Of a DNA stretch of 64,000 nucleotides, positions 7,545 through 18,132 are shown in pieces. Source of the stretch: Lentimicrobium sp. L6 (GTDB lineage Bacteria > Bacteroidota > Bacteroidia > Bacteroidales > UBA12170); contig NZ_JABKCA010000022.1 in the NCBI RefSeq assembly GCF_013166655.1, positions 1 to 64,000 on the forward strand. The letters are read 5' to 3'. Every line of letters begins with the position of its first letter. Positions within the stretch are counted from its first letter, which is position 1. Made by a program: the position numbers and the translations under genes. Under the pieces are notes generated by a model. The model was not told where the DNA came from, ran no database searches, and saw only the letters and a program-made list of their open reading frames with translations.

Positions 7545-9659
7545 ATGACAACAGAGAAGGCCATAAAATCAATTCACTTGAAGAGTATTATCACATACCT
7601 CTTTATGGTTTTATTTGCCCTTGCGATCATGGCTAAAATTCTTTACATCCAATTCAAAGAAGGTGATGAACTAAGGAAAATGGGAGTCAACAGAAGTATT
7701 GAAGAAAGAGAAATCAGTGCACTTAGAGGTAATATTTATAGCACCAATCAAAGCCTTCTAGCGGTTACCATACCAAAATACGAGATCAGGGTGGATTTAA
7801 TTTCCAATAAGAGCGACCACTTTTTCAATGCCAATATAGATTCTCTAGCTTACGGATTTAGCAAAATCTTTAAGGACAGAACCAAAACCCAATACAAGAA
7901 ACTTTTTACTCGAGCTCGAGCTCAGAAGAACTACTATCTGCGTGTTAAAAGAAACGTTACTTACAAACAATTACTCGAAATTCAAAAACTGCCCATCCTC
8001 CGATTAGGAAGAAACAAAGGTGGCTTAATCATTATCAAATCCAACAAACGCGAGCTGCCCTATAACGAGTTAGCCAAACGAACTATTGGTATTTATAATT
8101 ATGAAGCAGGTAAATACGAGGTAGGATTAGAAGGTGCTTTTAATGAAACACTAGAAGGAACCCATGGCAAAAGATTAATGCAAAAAATTGCCGGTGGAAC
8201 TTGGATGCCTATTGATCCTGCTAACGAAATCAAGCCCAAAAACGGAAACGATCTTTACACCACTATCGATATTGACATTCAAGATGTTACTGAAGACGCC
8301 TTAAGAAAGCAACTCATCCTTCACAAAGCAGAGCACGGTTGCGCCATAGTAATGGAAGTGGAAACTGGTGAAATCAGAGCCATTGCAAACTTAGGAAAAG
8401 ATAAGAACGGGCATTATACTGAAGACTATAATTATGCTATTGGAGAAGCAGAAGAGCCAGGTTCTACATTCAAATTAGCATCTATTTTAGTGGCTTTGGA
8501 AGATGGCGTTATCAACCTCAACGACAGTGTAGAAACAGGAAACGGGAGCACTACTTTTTATGGCAAAACCATACGCGATGCTCATAAAATTGGCAACGGT
8601 ACTATTTCGGTAAGAGATGTAATTGAACAGTCTTCTAATGTTGGAATCGCCAAAATTATTTGGGAACACTATTCTACAGATCCACAAAAATTTATCGACG
8701 GGCTTTACAAAACTGGAATCCACCAAAAATTAGGATTGCCAATCAAAGGGGAAGCAAGTCCTTATATAAAGAATACAGAGGATAAATCATGGTCCGGAAT
8801 CTCATTACCTTGGATTGCCTACGGGTATGAGCTCAACATTACACCTCTTCAAACCCTAACCTTTTATAATGCCATAGCAAATGATGGAAAAATGGTTAAG
8901 CCCTTATTTATAAAGGAAATCAGAAACACTAACGAAGTCATTGAAACCTATGAACCTATTGTTCTGAATGAAAAAATTGCTTCTGAGGCTACCATAGAGA
9001 AATTACAGGACATGCTTGAAGGCGTGGTCTTAAGAGGAACAGCTAAAAACATCAAAAGCAAACACTATAGCATTGCCGGCAAAACAGGAACAGCTCAATT
9101 AGCTCAAAATAATAAGGGCTATAATAGAACAAACTATAAAGCTTCTTTCGCTGGCTATTTCCCCACAGAAAACCCCAAATACTCATGTATCATTGTCATC
9201 AATAATCCAAGTAATGGCTTTTATTATGGTAGCTCAGTAGCTGCACCTGTATTTAAAAATATTGCAGATAGAATCTATTCTAGTCATGTAGAAATAGCCT
9301 TTTCCGAAGAAGAGAAATCAAGTAAAATCAACCCAGCAAATTACTATAAAGCCGGTGCTACCGAAGACATTCAAATGATTCTGAAAGAAATGAATGCCGC
9401 AGCTAAAATTGATGAAGCCAGTAAAATAGTTATAGGATTACCTGCTGCTGATTCTGCATACTATGCCACTCGGACAATTTCTGACCACAAAATTCCAAAA
9501 CTTATTGGAATGACAGCAAGAGACGCTGTTTACCTCTGCGAAGACTTGGGCTTAAAAGTAAAGATTGTAGGAAGCGGGTTTGTGAAAACACAATCGATTA
9601 TAGCGGGAACACCAGCAACAAAAGGAAGAACCATCACTTTAAATCTCTCAAACAGCTAA
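7545..9659 (+). CDS. ftsI: Division transpeptidase FtsI (PBP3) with C-terminal PASTA domain
   Basis: A 704-residue class B penicillin-binding protein that crosslinks septal peptidoglycan. One N-terminal membrane anchor (about 15-33) precedes the dimerisation domain with 'ALRGNIYS' and the transpeptidase domain. Catalytic motifs are STFK (Ser307), SSN (363-365) and KTGT (513-516). Residues from about 648 onward form a single PASTA domain, absent from the E. coli enzyme but usual in Bacteroidota. It works in the periplasm with FtsW. It starts 2 bp after ftsL, and its stop codon overlaps the murE start by one base (TAATG), so translation is coupled. Confidence 0.96.
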   Translation: MTTEKAIKSIHLKSIITYLFMVLFALAIMAKILYIQFKEGDELRKMGVNRSIEEREISALRGNIYSTNQSLLAVTIPKYEIRVDLISNKSDHFFNANIDSLAYGFSKIFKDRTKTQYKKLFTRARAQKNYYLRVKRNVTYKQLLEIQKLPILRLGRNKGGLIIIKSNKRELPYNELAKRTIGIYNYEAGKYEVGLEGAFNETLEGTHGKRLMQKIAGGTWMPIDPANEIKPKNGNDLYTTIDIDIQDVTEDALRKQLILHKAEHGCAIVMEVETGEIRAIANLGKDKNGHYTEDYNYAIGEAEEPGSTFKLASILVALEDGVINLNDSVETGNGSTTFYGKTIRDAHKIGNGTISVRDVIEQSSNVGIAKIIWEHYSTDPQKFIDGLYKTGIHQKLGLPIKGEASPYIKNTEDKSWSGISLPWIAYGYELNITPLQTLTFYNAIANDGKMVKPLFIKEIRNTNEVIETYEPIVLNEKIASEATIEKLQDMLEGVVLRGTAKNIKSKHYSIAGKTGTAQLAQNNKGYNRTNYKASFAGYFPTENPKYSCIIVINNPSNGFYYGSSVAAPVFKNIADRIYSSHVEIAFSEEEKSSKINPANYYKAGATEDIQMILKEMNAAAKIDEASKIVIGLPAADSAYYATRTISDHKIPKLIGMTARDAVYLCEDLGLKVKIVGSGFVKTQSIIAGTPATKGRTITLNLSNS

Positions 9660-11116
9660 TGAAAAGAATAATAGACATATTAAAGAATGTAGACCTTATT
9701 GAATCTATTGGAGACTTGGAAACGAGAGTTTCTTCACTTGAGTTCGATTCTAGAAAAGTCATAACAGACAGTCTTTTTATTGCTACTAAAGGAACTCAGG
9801 TAGATGGCCACAACTATATTTTTAAAGCTATCGAACTAGGCGCCATTGCGATAGTATGTGAAGAAATTCCAGAAGAGAAATCTGAGGATGTTATTTATAT
9901 AAAGGTTGAGAATAGCCAAAAAGCATTAGGATTACTGGCTTCTAAATGGTTCAACGAGCCATCGAGTCAGTTGAAGTTGATTGGAGTTACTGGTACAAAC
10001 GGCAAAACAACCATCGCCACCCTCCTCCATAAATTATTTAGCCAATTGGGATATTACTGTGGCTTGCTATCCACTATTGAAAACAAAATTGGTGAACAAA
10101 TCATTCCTTCCACCCACACCACTCCAGATGCCATTGCCTTAAATGCACTTTTAGCAGAAATGGTAGAAAAAGGATGTGGATACTGCTTCATGGAAGTCAG
10201 TAGTCATGCATTAGACCAAGGAAGAACAGCAGGTTTAGATTTTGATGGCGCTATCTTCACCAATTTGAGTCACGACCATTTAGATTACCACATTGACTTT
10301 GCTTCTTATATAAAAGCCAAGAAATCATTCTTCGACCATCTTAAAAAATCTGCTTTTGCCATTACGAATGAAGACGATAGAAACGGGATGGTGATACTTC
10401 AGAATTGTAAAGCAATAAAAAAAACATATAGCCTTAGAACCCTAGGTGATTTTAATGCCAGAATCATAGAAAATCAAATTAATGGTCTAAATCTAATCAT
10501 AGACGGACAAGATGTTTGGTTTAGATTAACAGGTGAATTCAATGCTTATAACCTATTGGCCATTTATGGAACAGCCATAATGTTAGACCAAGATAAAGAT
10601 GAAGTTCTAAGCCAAATGAGCACTATTTCTTCTGCCAATGGCCGCTTCGATTTGATGATTTCTCCAAGCGGGATTACTGCAATCGTTGATTACGCGCATA
10701 CTCCCGATGCTTTAGAAAATGTTTTAAAAACCATCCAAGATATCAATACTGACAATGGAAAAGTATTCACAGTAGTTGGAGCAGGTGGAAACAGAGACAA
10801 GACAAAAAGACCAGAAATGGCCAAAATAGGTGCTCAATACAGCCAACAACTCATTCTCACTTCTGACAATCCAAGATTTGAAAATCCAGAGGACATCATC
10901 ATGGATATGAAAGCCGGCTTAAATCCATCAGAATTAAGAAAAACCCTAGCCATCACCAATCGCGAAGAAGCCATTAAAACCGCTTTTGCCATGGCACAAA
11001 CAAAAGACATCATCCTGATTGCTGGGAAAGGTCATGAGACCTATCAGGAAACCAATGGAAAACGCCAGCATTTTGACGATAAAGAAGTGATTAACAATCT
11101 ATTTAAGCAAGCATAA
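9659..11116 (+). CDS. murE: UDP-MurNAc-L-Ala-D-Glu:meso-diaminopimelate ligase MurE
   Basis: A 485-residue cytosolic Mur ligase that adds the third residue of the stem peptide. The ATP loop is TGTNGKTT (111-118). The DNPR motif (403-406) is the hallmark of enzymes that accept meso-diaminopimelate; lysine-specific enzymes differ there. The window therefore predicts DAP-type peptidoglycan, as expected for Bacteroidota. '[10 protein letters not shown]' carries conserved catalytic residues. The gene overlaps ftsI by one base and is followed at once by mraY. Confidence 0.97.
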   Translation: MKRIIDILKNVDLIESIGDLETRVSSLEFDSRKVITDSLFIATKGTQVDGHNYIFKAIELGAIAIVCEEIPEEKSEDVIYIKVENSQKALGLLASKWFNEPSSQLKLIGVTGTNGKTTIATLLHKLFSQLGYYCGLLSTIENKIGEQIIPSTHTTPDAIALNALLAEMVEKGCGYCFMEVSSHALDQGRTAGLDFDGAIFTNLSHDHLDYHIDFASYIKAKKSFFDHLKKSAFAITNEDDRNGMVILQNCKAIKKTYSLRTLGDFNARIIENQINGLNLIIDGQDVWFRLTGEFNAYNLLAIYGTAIMLDQDKDEVLSQMSTISSANGRFDLMISPSGITAIVDYAHTPDALENVLKTIQDINTDNGKVFTVVGAGGNRDKTKRPEMAKIGAQYSQQLILTSDNPRFENPEDIIMDMKAGLNPSELRKTLAITNREEAIKTAFAMAQTKDIILIAGKGHETYQETNGKRQHFDDKEVINNLFKQA

Positions 11117-11117
11117 C

Positions 11118-12374
11118 ATGTTATATTATTTATTTGAATACCTAAGAGAAGAGTTTAATATGCCGGGAGCAAATTTGTTCCAGTATATTTCTTTCCGTGC
11201 TGCTATGGCAGTGATTACTTCTCTTTTAATTTCTATGGTATTCGGGAAAAGTCTCATCGAATTACTCCGTAAAAAACAAGTAGGAGAAAGCATCCGTGAT
11301 TTAGGTTTAGAAGGACAAAATGAGAAAAAAGGAACACCAACCATGGGAGGGTTAATCATCATTGGTTCTATTCTTATTCCAGTTTTGCTTTTTACAAAAA
11401 TTAATAATATTTATATCATTCTATTAATCTTCACCACCGTATGGATGGGAATGATAGGATTCTTAGATGATTATATCAAAGTTTTCAGAAAGAACAAGAA
11501 GGGATTACGCGGAATCTTCAAGGTTATTGGTCAAGTTACTCTAGGAATCGTAGTTGGAGCTACCATGTATTTCCATCCTGGTATCACCATCAAGGAAAAA
11601 GCATTAGAACTACAAAATAACAGTGCAACTCAAACTGAATTAACCACTGACAAAACCAGCAATACACAAGTTACTTTCAATAACGAACCTGTTCGTTCTA
11701 CACAAACTACCATTCCATTTTTTAAGAATAATACTTTCGATTACGCCTCTTTGGTTACTTGGATTAGCCCAAGCTTAGACAAATGGTCGTGGATAGTATA
11801 TATCGCATTAGTAGTTCTCATTATTACTGCTGTTAGTAATGGAGCCAATTTAACAGATGGAATTGATGGTTTAGCCACTGGAACCTCAGCAATTATTGGC
11901 GCCACATTAGGAGCATTTGCGTGGCTGAGTGGTAATATCATTTTCGCCAATTACCTGAACATTATGTTTATTCCTGGTATTGGTGAACTCACCATTTTTA
12001 TGAGTGCATTTGTAGGTGCTACCATTGGTTTCTTATGGTATAACTCCTATCCTGCACAAGTATTTATGGGCGATACCGGAAGCCTCACCTTAGGAGCTAT
12101 TATCGCTGTATTCGCCATCCTTATTCGTAAAGAATTACTCATCCCCATTCTCTGTGGAATCTTCTTGATGGAAAGCCTATCAGTGATTATGCAGGTGACA
12201 TGGTTTAAACATACTAAAAGAAAATATGGTGAAGGCCGACGCATCTTCAAGATGTCTCCTATTCACCACCATTACCAGGTTCTAGGATATTCAGAACCAA
12301 AAATCGTATTGCGCTTTTTCATCATTGGGATTATGCTGGCCATCATCACCATTATCACTCTAAAATTGAGATAA
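11118..12374 (+). CDS. mraY: Phospho-N-acetylmuramoyl-pentapeptide transferase MraY
   Basis: A 418-residue polytopic membrane enzyme that transfers phospho-MurNAc-pentapeptide to undecaprenyl phosphate, giving lipid I. Key motifs are DDY (117-119), '[10 protein letters not shown]' and 'MGDTGSL', followed by a histidine-rich 'SPIHHHYQ'. It is about 55 residues longer than the E. coli enzyme. The extra sequence is a hydrophilic, Thr/Asn-rich stretch at about 153-205, predicted outside the membrane, as in other Bacteroidota. The murD start directly abuts its stop codon. Confidence 0.97.
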   Translation: MLYYLFEYLREEFNMPGANLFQYISFRAAMAVITSLLISMVFGKSLIELLRKKQVGESIRDLGLEGQNEKKGTPTMGGLIIIGSILIPVLLFTKINNIYIILLIFTTVWMGMIGFLDDYIKVFRKNKKGLRGIFKVIGQVTLGIVVGATMYFHPGITIKEKALELQNNSATQTELTTDKTSNTQVTFNNEPVRSTQTTIPFFKNNTFDYASLVTWISPSLDKWSWIVYIALVVLIITAVSNGANLTDGIDGLATGTSAIIGATLGAFAWLSGNIIFANYLNIMFIPGIGELTIFMSAFVGATIGFLWYNSYPAQVFMGDTGSLTLGAIIAVFAILIRKELLIPILCGIFLMESLSVIMQVTWFKHTKRKYGEGRRIFKMSPIHHHYQVLGYSEPKIVLRFFIIGIMLAIITIITLKLR

Positions 12375-13709
12375 ATGAAAAAGCTAGTTGTTCTAGGTGG
12401 AGGCGAAAGCGGAACTGGAGCGGCTATCCTCGGTTTGCAAAAAGGCTATCAAGTATGGCTGAGTGACAAAGGCAAAATTGAAGAGAAATACAAAAAAGTT
12501 CTTATAGATAATGAAATTGAGATTGAAGAGGGTCAACATTCAGAAAACATCATTCTACAAGCAGATGTAGTGGTAAAAAGTCCCGGAATTCCAGATTCGA
12601 TAAAGCTTATTGAGAAAATTAAATCGAAAGGAATTCCAGTGATATCTGAAATTGAATTTGCAGCCCAATATACCGATGCCAAATTAATTTGCATCACTGG
12701 TAGTAATGGAAAAACTACCACGACAAGCCTTCTATACTTCATCCTGAAAAATGCAGGATTGAATGTAGGACTTGGAGGCAATATTGGGAAAAGCTTTGCC
12801 TGGTCAGTGGCTGAAGATGATTTCGATACTTATGTGTTAGAAATCAGCAGTTTTCAACTGGATGGCATGTTCGAATTCAAAGCCGACATCGCCATCATCA
12901 CCAATATCACACCAGATCATTTGGACAGATATGACGATTGCTTTCAAAACTATGTGGATTCAAAAATGCGCATCATTCAAAACATGGACTCCTCAGACTA
13001 TCTCATTTATAATGCTGATGACGCTGTAATTACAGCCGAATTAAACAAAAAGAAATCAAACATTCAGCTCCTTCCCTTTTCTCTTTACGAGAAATTTGAA
13101 AACGGTGCTTGGATGTCGGGAGATAACGTAATAATTAAAAATCAAAAGGACGAACTAATCATGACACTAAGAAGTTTAGCACTACAGGGTAAGCATAACA
13201 CTTACAATTCAATGGCAGCCGGAATCGCTTCCAAATTAATGAACATTAGAAATAAAAATCTAAAAGAATCTTTAGAGGAGTTCCAAACTCTTCCACATCG
13301 CATGGAAAGCGTAGCAACTATAGGCGGAGTTCAGTATATCAACGATTCCAAATCGACCAATGTTAACTCTACCTATTTTGCCTTAGATAGCGTAAACAGA
13401 CCTATCATTTGGATTGCAGGTGGAAAGGACAAAGGAAACGACTATGAATCTATCAAAAACCTAGTGAATTCAAAGGTTAAAGCTATTGTTTGCCTAGGCT
13501 TAGACAATATCAGTATTCATGAGAATTTCGGAAAATTCACTTCTACTATCATCGATACCTATTCTGCACAAGAGGCTGTTGAAACAGCACAAAGATTAGC
13601 AGAAGCAGGTGATGCTGTTTTATTATCTCCAGCTTGCGCAAGTTTCGATCTTTTCGAAAACTTCGAAGACAGAGGTGATAAATTTAAGAAAGCTGTTAAC
13701 GAATTATAA
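12375..13709 (+). CDS. murD: UDP-N-acetylmuramoyl-L-alanine:D-glutamate ligase MurD
   Basis: A 444-residue cytosolic Mur ligase that adds D-glutamate to UDP-MurNAc-L-Ala. It has an N-terminal Rossmann-like domain with GGGESG (8-13), the ATP loop TGSNGKTT (108-115), 'TPDHLDRY' and a C-terminal 'LLSPACASFDLF'. This last block distinguishes MurD from MurC, MurE and MurF. It starts directly after the mraY stop and is followed by ftsW after 12 bp. Confidence 0.97.
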   Translation: MKKLVVLGGGESGTGAAILGLQKGYQVWLSDKGKIEEKYKKVLIDNEIEIEEGQHSENIILQADVVVKSPGIPDSIKLIEKIKSKGIPVISEIEFAAQYTDAKLICITGSNGKTTTTSLLYFILKNAGLNVGLGGNIGKSFAWSVAEDDFDTYVLEISSFQLDGMFEFKADIAIITNITPDHLDRYDDCFQNYVDSKMRIIQNMDSSDYLIYNADDAVITAELNKKKSNIQLLPFSLYEKFENGAWMSGDNVIIKNQKDELIMTLRSLALQGKHNTYNSMAAGIASKLMNIRNKNLKESLEEFQTLPHRMESVATIGGVQYINDSKSTNVNSTYFALDSVNRPIIWIAGGKDKGNDYESIKNLVNSKVKAIVCLGLDNISIHENFGKFTSTIIDTYSAQEAVETAQRLAEAGDAVLLSPACASFDLFENFEDRGDKFKKAVNEL

Positions 13710-13721
13710 AACTCAAATCCA

Positions 13722-14879
13722 TTGAGAAAGTTTTTTACACATAAAGGAGACAAAACCATTTGGGTGATATACCTGATACTATCTTTAGCATCGATAGTAC
13801 TCATCTATAGTGCCTCGAGCTATATTGCGGTAAAAATGCGGGATGGGAACTTCTTGTATTTCCTATTCAAGCAAATAGCAATAATTGGTGCCGGATATAT
13901 CACCATGCTACTCTTCTCCAAAATCAGGTATCAAAACTTTCAGTGGCTGAGCAAACTTTTCATATTTGTTGTCATACCCATACTTTTATTTACTGCTATT
14001 TTGGGAACCAATATTAATAATGCGAGCCGATGGCTTACAATACCGATCATAGGTATCAGCTTCCAGAGCTCCGACTTTGCTAAAATCGTCCTTTTGGCTT
14101 TTCTAGCCCGAAATATCAGTAAACTCAATGGTCAACAAAATAACGGAACCAGTATTTACTATACCGCTGGAGCTATCTTCCTGCCAGCATTAGTCGTTAC
14201 TGTGCTCATATTGAAGTCCAACCTAAGTACCGCTCTTTTGGTTTTTACTTCCGCCTTTTTCATGATGTGGTTAGGACAAGTAAAAACCAGATATCTGGTA
14301 GGCTTAGCTGGCATAGGAATACTATTTGTAATGCTGGCCTTTGTGGTAGCAAAAACAAATCCTAATCTACTTCCTCGTTTTGATACCTGGGTGAGTAGGA
14401 TAGAGAATTTTGGCGGCGATGATAAAGATGCCAACTACCAAGTATTACAAGCAAAAATCGCCATCGCTTCTAATCCAATCATTGGCAAATTACCCGGTAA
14501 AAGTAGCCAAAGAGCATTTCTCCCATCCGCTCATGCCGATTTTATCTATGCCATAATCATAGAAGAATACGGAACCATTATTGGTTTTATTGGCATCTTA
14601 ATATACCTAGCATTGCTTTGGCGCGCTATGGTTATCGCTAAAAATAGTGAAACGAAATTTGGAGCCCTCTTGGCCATGGGGCTCATGTTTAGTATCGTTT
14701 TTCAAGCCTTAATAAATATAGGTGTGGCCACCAACCTACTACCCGTTACAGGACAACCTCTTCCTCTGATTAGTTCAGGAGGAACCAGTTTTGTGTTTAC
14801 GAGCATGGCTTTGGGAATTATTCAAAGCATAAGTGTTGGTTTAAAGAAAGAAAAAGAACCCATTGAAGTCGTACAATAA
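13722..14879 (+). CDS. ftsW: Septal peptidoglycan polymerase FtsW
   Basis: A 385-residue SEDS-family membrane protein with about ten helices, which polymerises lipid II at the septum together with FtsI. The long loop with 'SQRAFLPSAHADFIYAIIIEE' features and the conserved 'TGQPLPLISSGGTS' near the C-terminus are diagnostic. The start is a TTG at 13722. It directly precedes the basic N-terminal segment before the first helix and sits 12 bp after murD. The next in-frame ATG, about 38 codons later, would cut into the first helix. Confidence 0.94.
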   Translation: MRKFFTHKGDKTIWVIYLILSLASIVLIYSASSYIAVKMRDGNFLYFLFKQIAIIGAGYITMLLFSKIRYQNFQWLSKLFIFVVIPILLFTAILGTNINNASRWLTIPIIGISFQSSDFAKIVLLAFLARNISKLNGQQNNGTSIYYTAGAIFLPALVVTVLILKSNLSTALLVFTSAFFMMWLGQVKTRYLVGLAGIGILFVMLAFVVAKTNPNLLPRFDTWVSRIENFGGDDKDANYQVLQAKIAIASNPIIGKLPGKSSQRAFLPSAHADFIYAIIIEEYGTIIGFIGILIYLALLWRAMVIAKNSETKFGALLAMGLMFSIVFQALINIGVATNLLPVTGQPLPLISSGGTSFVFTSMALGIIQSISVGLKKEKEPIEVVQ

Positions 14880-14880
14880 T

Positions 14881-15984
14881 ATGAGTAGCAACGAAAACAT
14901 AAGAGTCATGATTAGTGGCGGTGGTACTGGAGGCCATATCTTCCCAGCTATTGCTATTGCGAAGGCTATTCAAAGAAAGATGCCCTTGGCCGAGTTTCTA
15001 TTTGTAGGGGCACAAGGAAAGATGGAAATGGAAAAAATTCCAGAGGCGGGTTTTAAGATTGAAGGTCTTTGGATAAGTGGATTTCAGAGGAGTCTTAGTT
15101 TGAAGAATTTGAGTTTCCCTTTTAAACTTGTCAGCAGTTTAATGAAAGCCAAAACCATTATCAAGAATTTCAAACCACAAGTAGTTATTGGTGTGGGAGG
15201 GTTTGCCAGCGGGCCCACGTTAAGGGTAGCATCAAATATGGGAATTCCTTGCCTCATTCAAGAACAAAATTCCTACCCTGGTGTTACAAATAAACTACTG
15301 GCCAATAAAGTAAAAAGTATCTGTGTGGCTTATGAAGGAATGGATAAATTCTTCCCTAAGGAAAAGATTAAACTCACAGGAAACCCCATTAGAAAACAAG
15401 TAACAGAAGGCAATAAGAATGAAGCTTTAGAATTTTTCAAGCTTGACAAAGCAAAGAAAACCATTTTGGTAGTTGGAGGAAGTCTAGGTGCACAATCTGT
15501 AAATTTAGCCATAGCTGGTGAAATAGAAAACTGGGCAAAACTAGATGCACAAGTCATTTGGCAAACGGGCAAAACCACCTTTGAAGAATCAAAAACTGCT
15601 TTAGAGAATTCAGCTGCAAAGAATATACATATCTATGACTTCATTAGAAGAATGGATTTAGCTTATGCTGCAGCTGATTTAATTATCTCCAGAGCTGGAG
15701 CCATTGCAATATCAGAAATTTCCGCTGTTGGAAAACCTGTCATATTCGTGCCTTTTCCTTTTGCTGCCGAGAATCACCAAACGAAGAACGCACAAAAACT
15801 CGTCGACCATCAAGCTGCTAAACTGATAGCAGATAACAAAGTATCGGAGGAATTATTCCAAACTACAGCAGATTGCTTAGCAAACGAAGGCCTCCTCAAG
15901 AGCATGGAAAAAGAAATTAAAAAATTAGGCGTTTTAAATGCTGACGACATCATTGCTGATGAAGTCATTAAATTGATATCATGA
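14881..15984 (+). CDS. murG: UDP-N-acetylglucosamine:lipid I transferase MurG
   Basis: A 367-residue GT28 glycosyltransferase that converts lipid I to lipid II on the cytoplasmic face. The N-terminal GGGTGGH motif binds the membrane/diphosphate side, and the C-terminal 'RAGAIAISE' and 'ENHQTKNA' blocks bind the UDP-GlcNAc donor. The ATG at 14881, one base after the ftsW stop, was chosen. A TTG at 14863 would extend the protein by six residues inside ftsW and lacks support. Its stop overlaps the murC start (ATGA). Confidence 0.97.
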   Translation: MSSNENIRVMISGGGTGGHIFPAIAIAKAIQRKMPLAEFLFVGAQGKMEMEKIPEAGFKIEGLWISGFQRSLSLKNLSFPFKLVSSLMKAKTIIKNFKPQVVIGVGGFASGPTLRVASNMGIPCLIQEQNSYPGVTNKLLANKVKSICVAYEGMDKFFPKEKIKLTGNPIRKQVTEGNKNEALEFFKLDKAKKTILVVGGSLGAQSVNLAIAGEIENWAKLDAQVIWQTGKTTFEESKTALENSAAKNIHIYDFIRRMDLAYAAADLIISRAGAIAISEISAVGKPVIFVPFPFAAENHQTKNAQKLVDHQAAKLIADNKVSEELFQTTADCLANEGLLKSMEKEIKKLGVLNADDIIADEVIKLIS

Positions 15985-17348
15985 ATTTAGAAAAAGTAAA
16001 TAAGGTATATTTTTTAGGCATTGGCGGCATAGGCATGAGCGCTATAGCCCGCTATTTCATGCAAAAGAATATTCCTGTTTATGGATATGATAAAACAGCC
16101 TCTCCACTCACCCAAAAACTTGTAGAGGAGGGTGCAGAAATTATATATCAAGATGATATTGAGTTACTGCCTATTGGATTAACCAAGGAGAATGACATTC
16201 TTTATATATTCACTCCAGCCATTCCCCAAAACAATGTCATCTTTCAATATTTCAAGAAAGAAAACATCAGACTGTATAAAAGGTCAGAAATTTTAGGTTT
16301 ACTCAGTCAACAATACAAATGCATTGGCATTGCAGGGACACATGGAAAGACAACCGTATCCAGTATGACGGCACATCTGTTACATTCCAGTAGCATAGGT
16401 TGTCAAGCCTTCTTAGGTGGCATACTTAAAGACCATGAAAGTAATTTATTAACTCATGAGACAAGTCAATGGATGGTAGTTGAAGCCGACGAATACGATC
16501 GTTCTTTCCTGCAACTACATCCACATATTGGCCTGATTACCGCTATGGATGCCGACCATTTAGATATTTATAGTAACCATAGCCAATTACAGAATACATT
16601 CAAAGAATACGCAAAGCAGGTAGATAACGACGGACAAGTCATTATTCACTATCAGCTTAAAGAACATTTTTCAGATTTTACAAATACAAAAACCTACTCT
16701 TTGGATAATCCATCCTCAGATATTTACGCATCCAACATTCAATTAAAACAAGGCTTATATCATTTTGATCTCGTCCATCCTGAAGGAAGAATAGAGGATT
16801 TAAGATTAAATATGCCTGGAATGATTAATCTAGAAAATGCTATAGCCGCCTCTGCCTTAGCCATTGAGTCTGGAGTTAAAGGAGAAGAAATCAGAAAAGC
16901 ATTAGCCAATTTCGGAGGAGTCAAACGTAGAATGGAATTGGTGATTAAAAACGAAAAGCTGAGCTATTATGATGATTATGCCCATCATCCAGAAGAAATA
17001 AAAGCTGCTCTTAGTTCTTTGAAAAAATTATATCCTGAAAAGAAAATGACTGTGGTCTTTCAACCTCACCTTTTCTCACGTACACAAGATTTCCAAGATG
17101 GATTTGCCCAAAGCCTATCCATAGCCGATGAAATTATTCTTTTAGATATTTATCCAGCAAGAGAAGAGCCCATTCCTGGAGTTACTAGCCAAATCATTCT
17201 AGATAAAATATCGAAGCAGCATAAACAGCTTTTAAGGAAAGAGAAATTAATCTCTACTCTAAAAAACATGGACCTAGAATTATTAGTCACATTGGGAGCT
17301 GGTGATATTGACAGATTTGTTGAACCTATAAAAAACGAACTGTCATGA
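15981..17348 (+). CDS. murC: UDP-N-acetylmuramate:L-alanine ligase MurC
   Basis: A 455-residue cytosolic Mur ligase that adds the first stem-peptide residue. The N-terminal GIGGIGMSA (13-21) is the UDP-binding loop, GTHGKTT (119-125) is the ATP loop, and 'YDDYAHHPEEI' is a MurC signature. Four-base overlaps with murG upstream and ftsQ downstream show a translationally coupled operon. No ddl, murB or murF gene is in this cluster; those steps must be encoded elsewhere. Confidence 0.97.
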   Translation: MNLEKVNKVYFLGIGGIGMSAIARYFMQKNIPVYGYDKTASPLTQKLVEEGAEIIYQDDIELLPIGLTKENDILYIFTPAIPQNNVIFQYFKKENIRLYKRSEILGLLSQQYKCIGIAGTHGKTTVSSMTAHLLHSSSIGCQAFLGGILKDHESNLLTHETSQWMVVEADEYDRSFLQLHPHIGLITAMDADHLDIYSNHSQLQNTFKEYAKQVDNDGQVIIHYQLKEHFSDFTNTKTYSLDNPSSDIYASNIQLKQGLYHFDLVHPEGRIEDLRLNMPGMINLENAIAASALAIESGVKGEEIRKALANFGGVKRRMELVIKNEKLSYYDDYAHHPEEIKAALSSLKKLYPEKKMTVVFQPHLFSRTQDFQDGFAQSLSIADEIILLDIYPAREEPIPGVTSQIILDKISKQHKQLLRKEKLISTLKNMDLELLVTLGAGDIDRFVEPIKNELS

Positions 17349-18127
17349 TTATAAAAATAATCAATAAAACATTGTGGATAGCGTCGTTTTTGGCCGCAAT
17401 AGTGATATTGGTATGGGCCAATATAGAGCGAGCCAATTCTTTTAGCAGCGATATTCAAGTAAAAATGCTAAAAACCGATTATCCGAGCTTAATTTCACAA
17501 GAGAGCATACAAACTCATATTTTGGAAACCATGCCTACCATGCTGGGACAATCGGTGAGAAATATTAATCTTTCTAAAATAGAGAATGAAATTTGCCAGA
17601 ATGCACAATTAATTGATGTTAGAACCTTTGTTGGAATTGATGGATTAATACATATTAAAGTAAAACCAAGGAAAGCCTCTTTAAGAATTTTTGATATTAA
17701 AGGTAAAAACCTATACCTCGCCGATGGTTTAGTATTAATGGATAATAGCTTGGACTATACTCAGAGAATTATGGTAGCCAGTGGAGACATTCCGCATCTG
17801 AACAAGGAAGAAAAGTTACAAGTCCTCAAAGGAGAAAGAGAATTACCCCAAATATATAAATCACTTTACGAACTTGCTGAAGCCATTCATAAAGATGCCT
17901 TTTTAGAAGCTTTAATAGATCAGATTTACGTGAATAAAAATGGACAAGTGGAACTGACTCCAAAATTAGGAGTTAAAAACATTGAGTTTGGGGACATCAA
18001 TGATATAGATAAAAAGCTAAAAAATCTGAAGGCTTTTTATGTTAATGGAAAAGACAGAATTGATTGGCAAAAGTATAAGTCCATCAATATTAAATATGAT
18101 AATCAAATAGTGTGTAGTAAAAAATAA
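17345..18127 (+). CDS. ftsQ: Cell division protein FtsQ
   Basis: A 260-residue bitopic membrane protein. A short cytoplasmic N-terminus and one helix (about 8-26) lead to an extracytoplasmic POTRA/FtsQ domain of beta-rich character. Sequence identity to proteobacterial FtsQ is low, so identification rests mainly on topology and on its place between murC and ftsA. It should join FtsL and a DivIC/FtsB-type partner and recruit FtsWI. It overlaps murC by four bases and ends 5 bp before ftsA. Confidence 0.88.
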   Translation: MIIKIINKTLWIASFLAAIVILVWANIERANSFSSDIQVKMLKTDYPSLISQESIQTHILETMPTMLGQSVRNINLSKIENEICQNAQLIDVRTFVGIDGLIHIKVKPRKASLRIFDIKGKNLYLADGLVLMDNSLDYTQRIMVASGDIPHLNKEEKLQVLKGERELPQIYKSLYELAEAIHKDAFLEALIDQIYVNKNGQVELTPKLGVKNIEFGDINDIDKKLKNLKAFYVNGKDRIDWQKYKSINIKYDNQIVCSKK

Positions 18128-18132
18128 TAGTC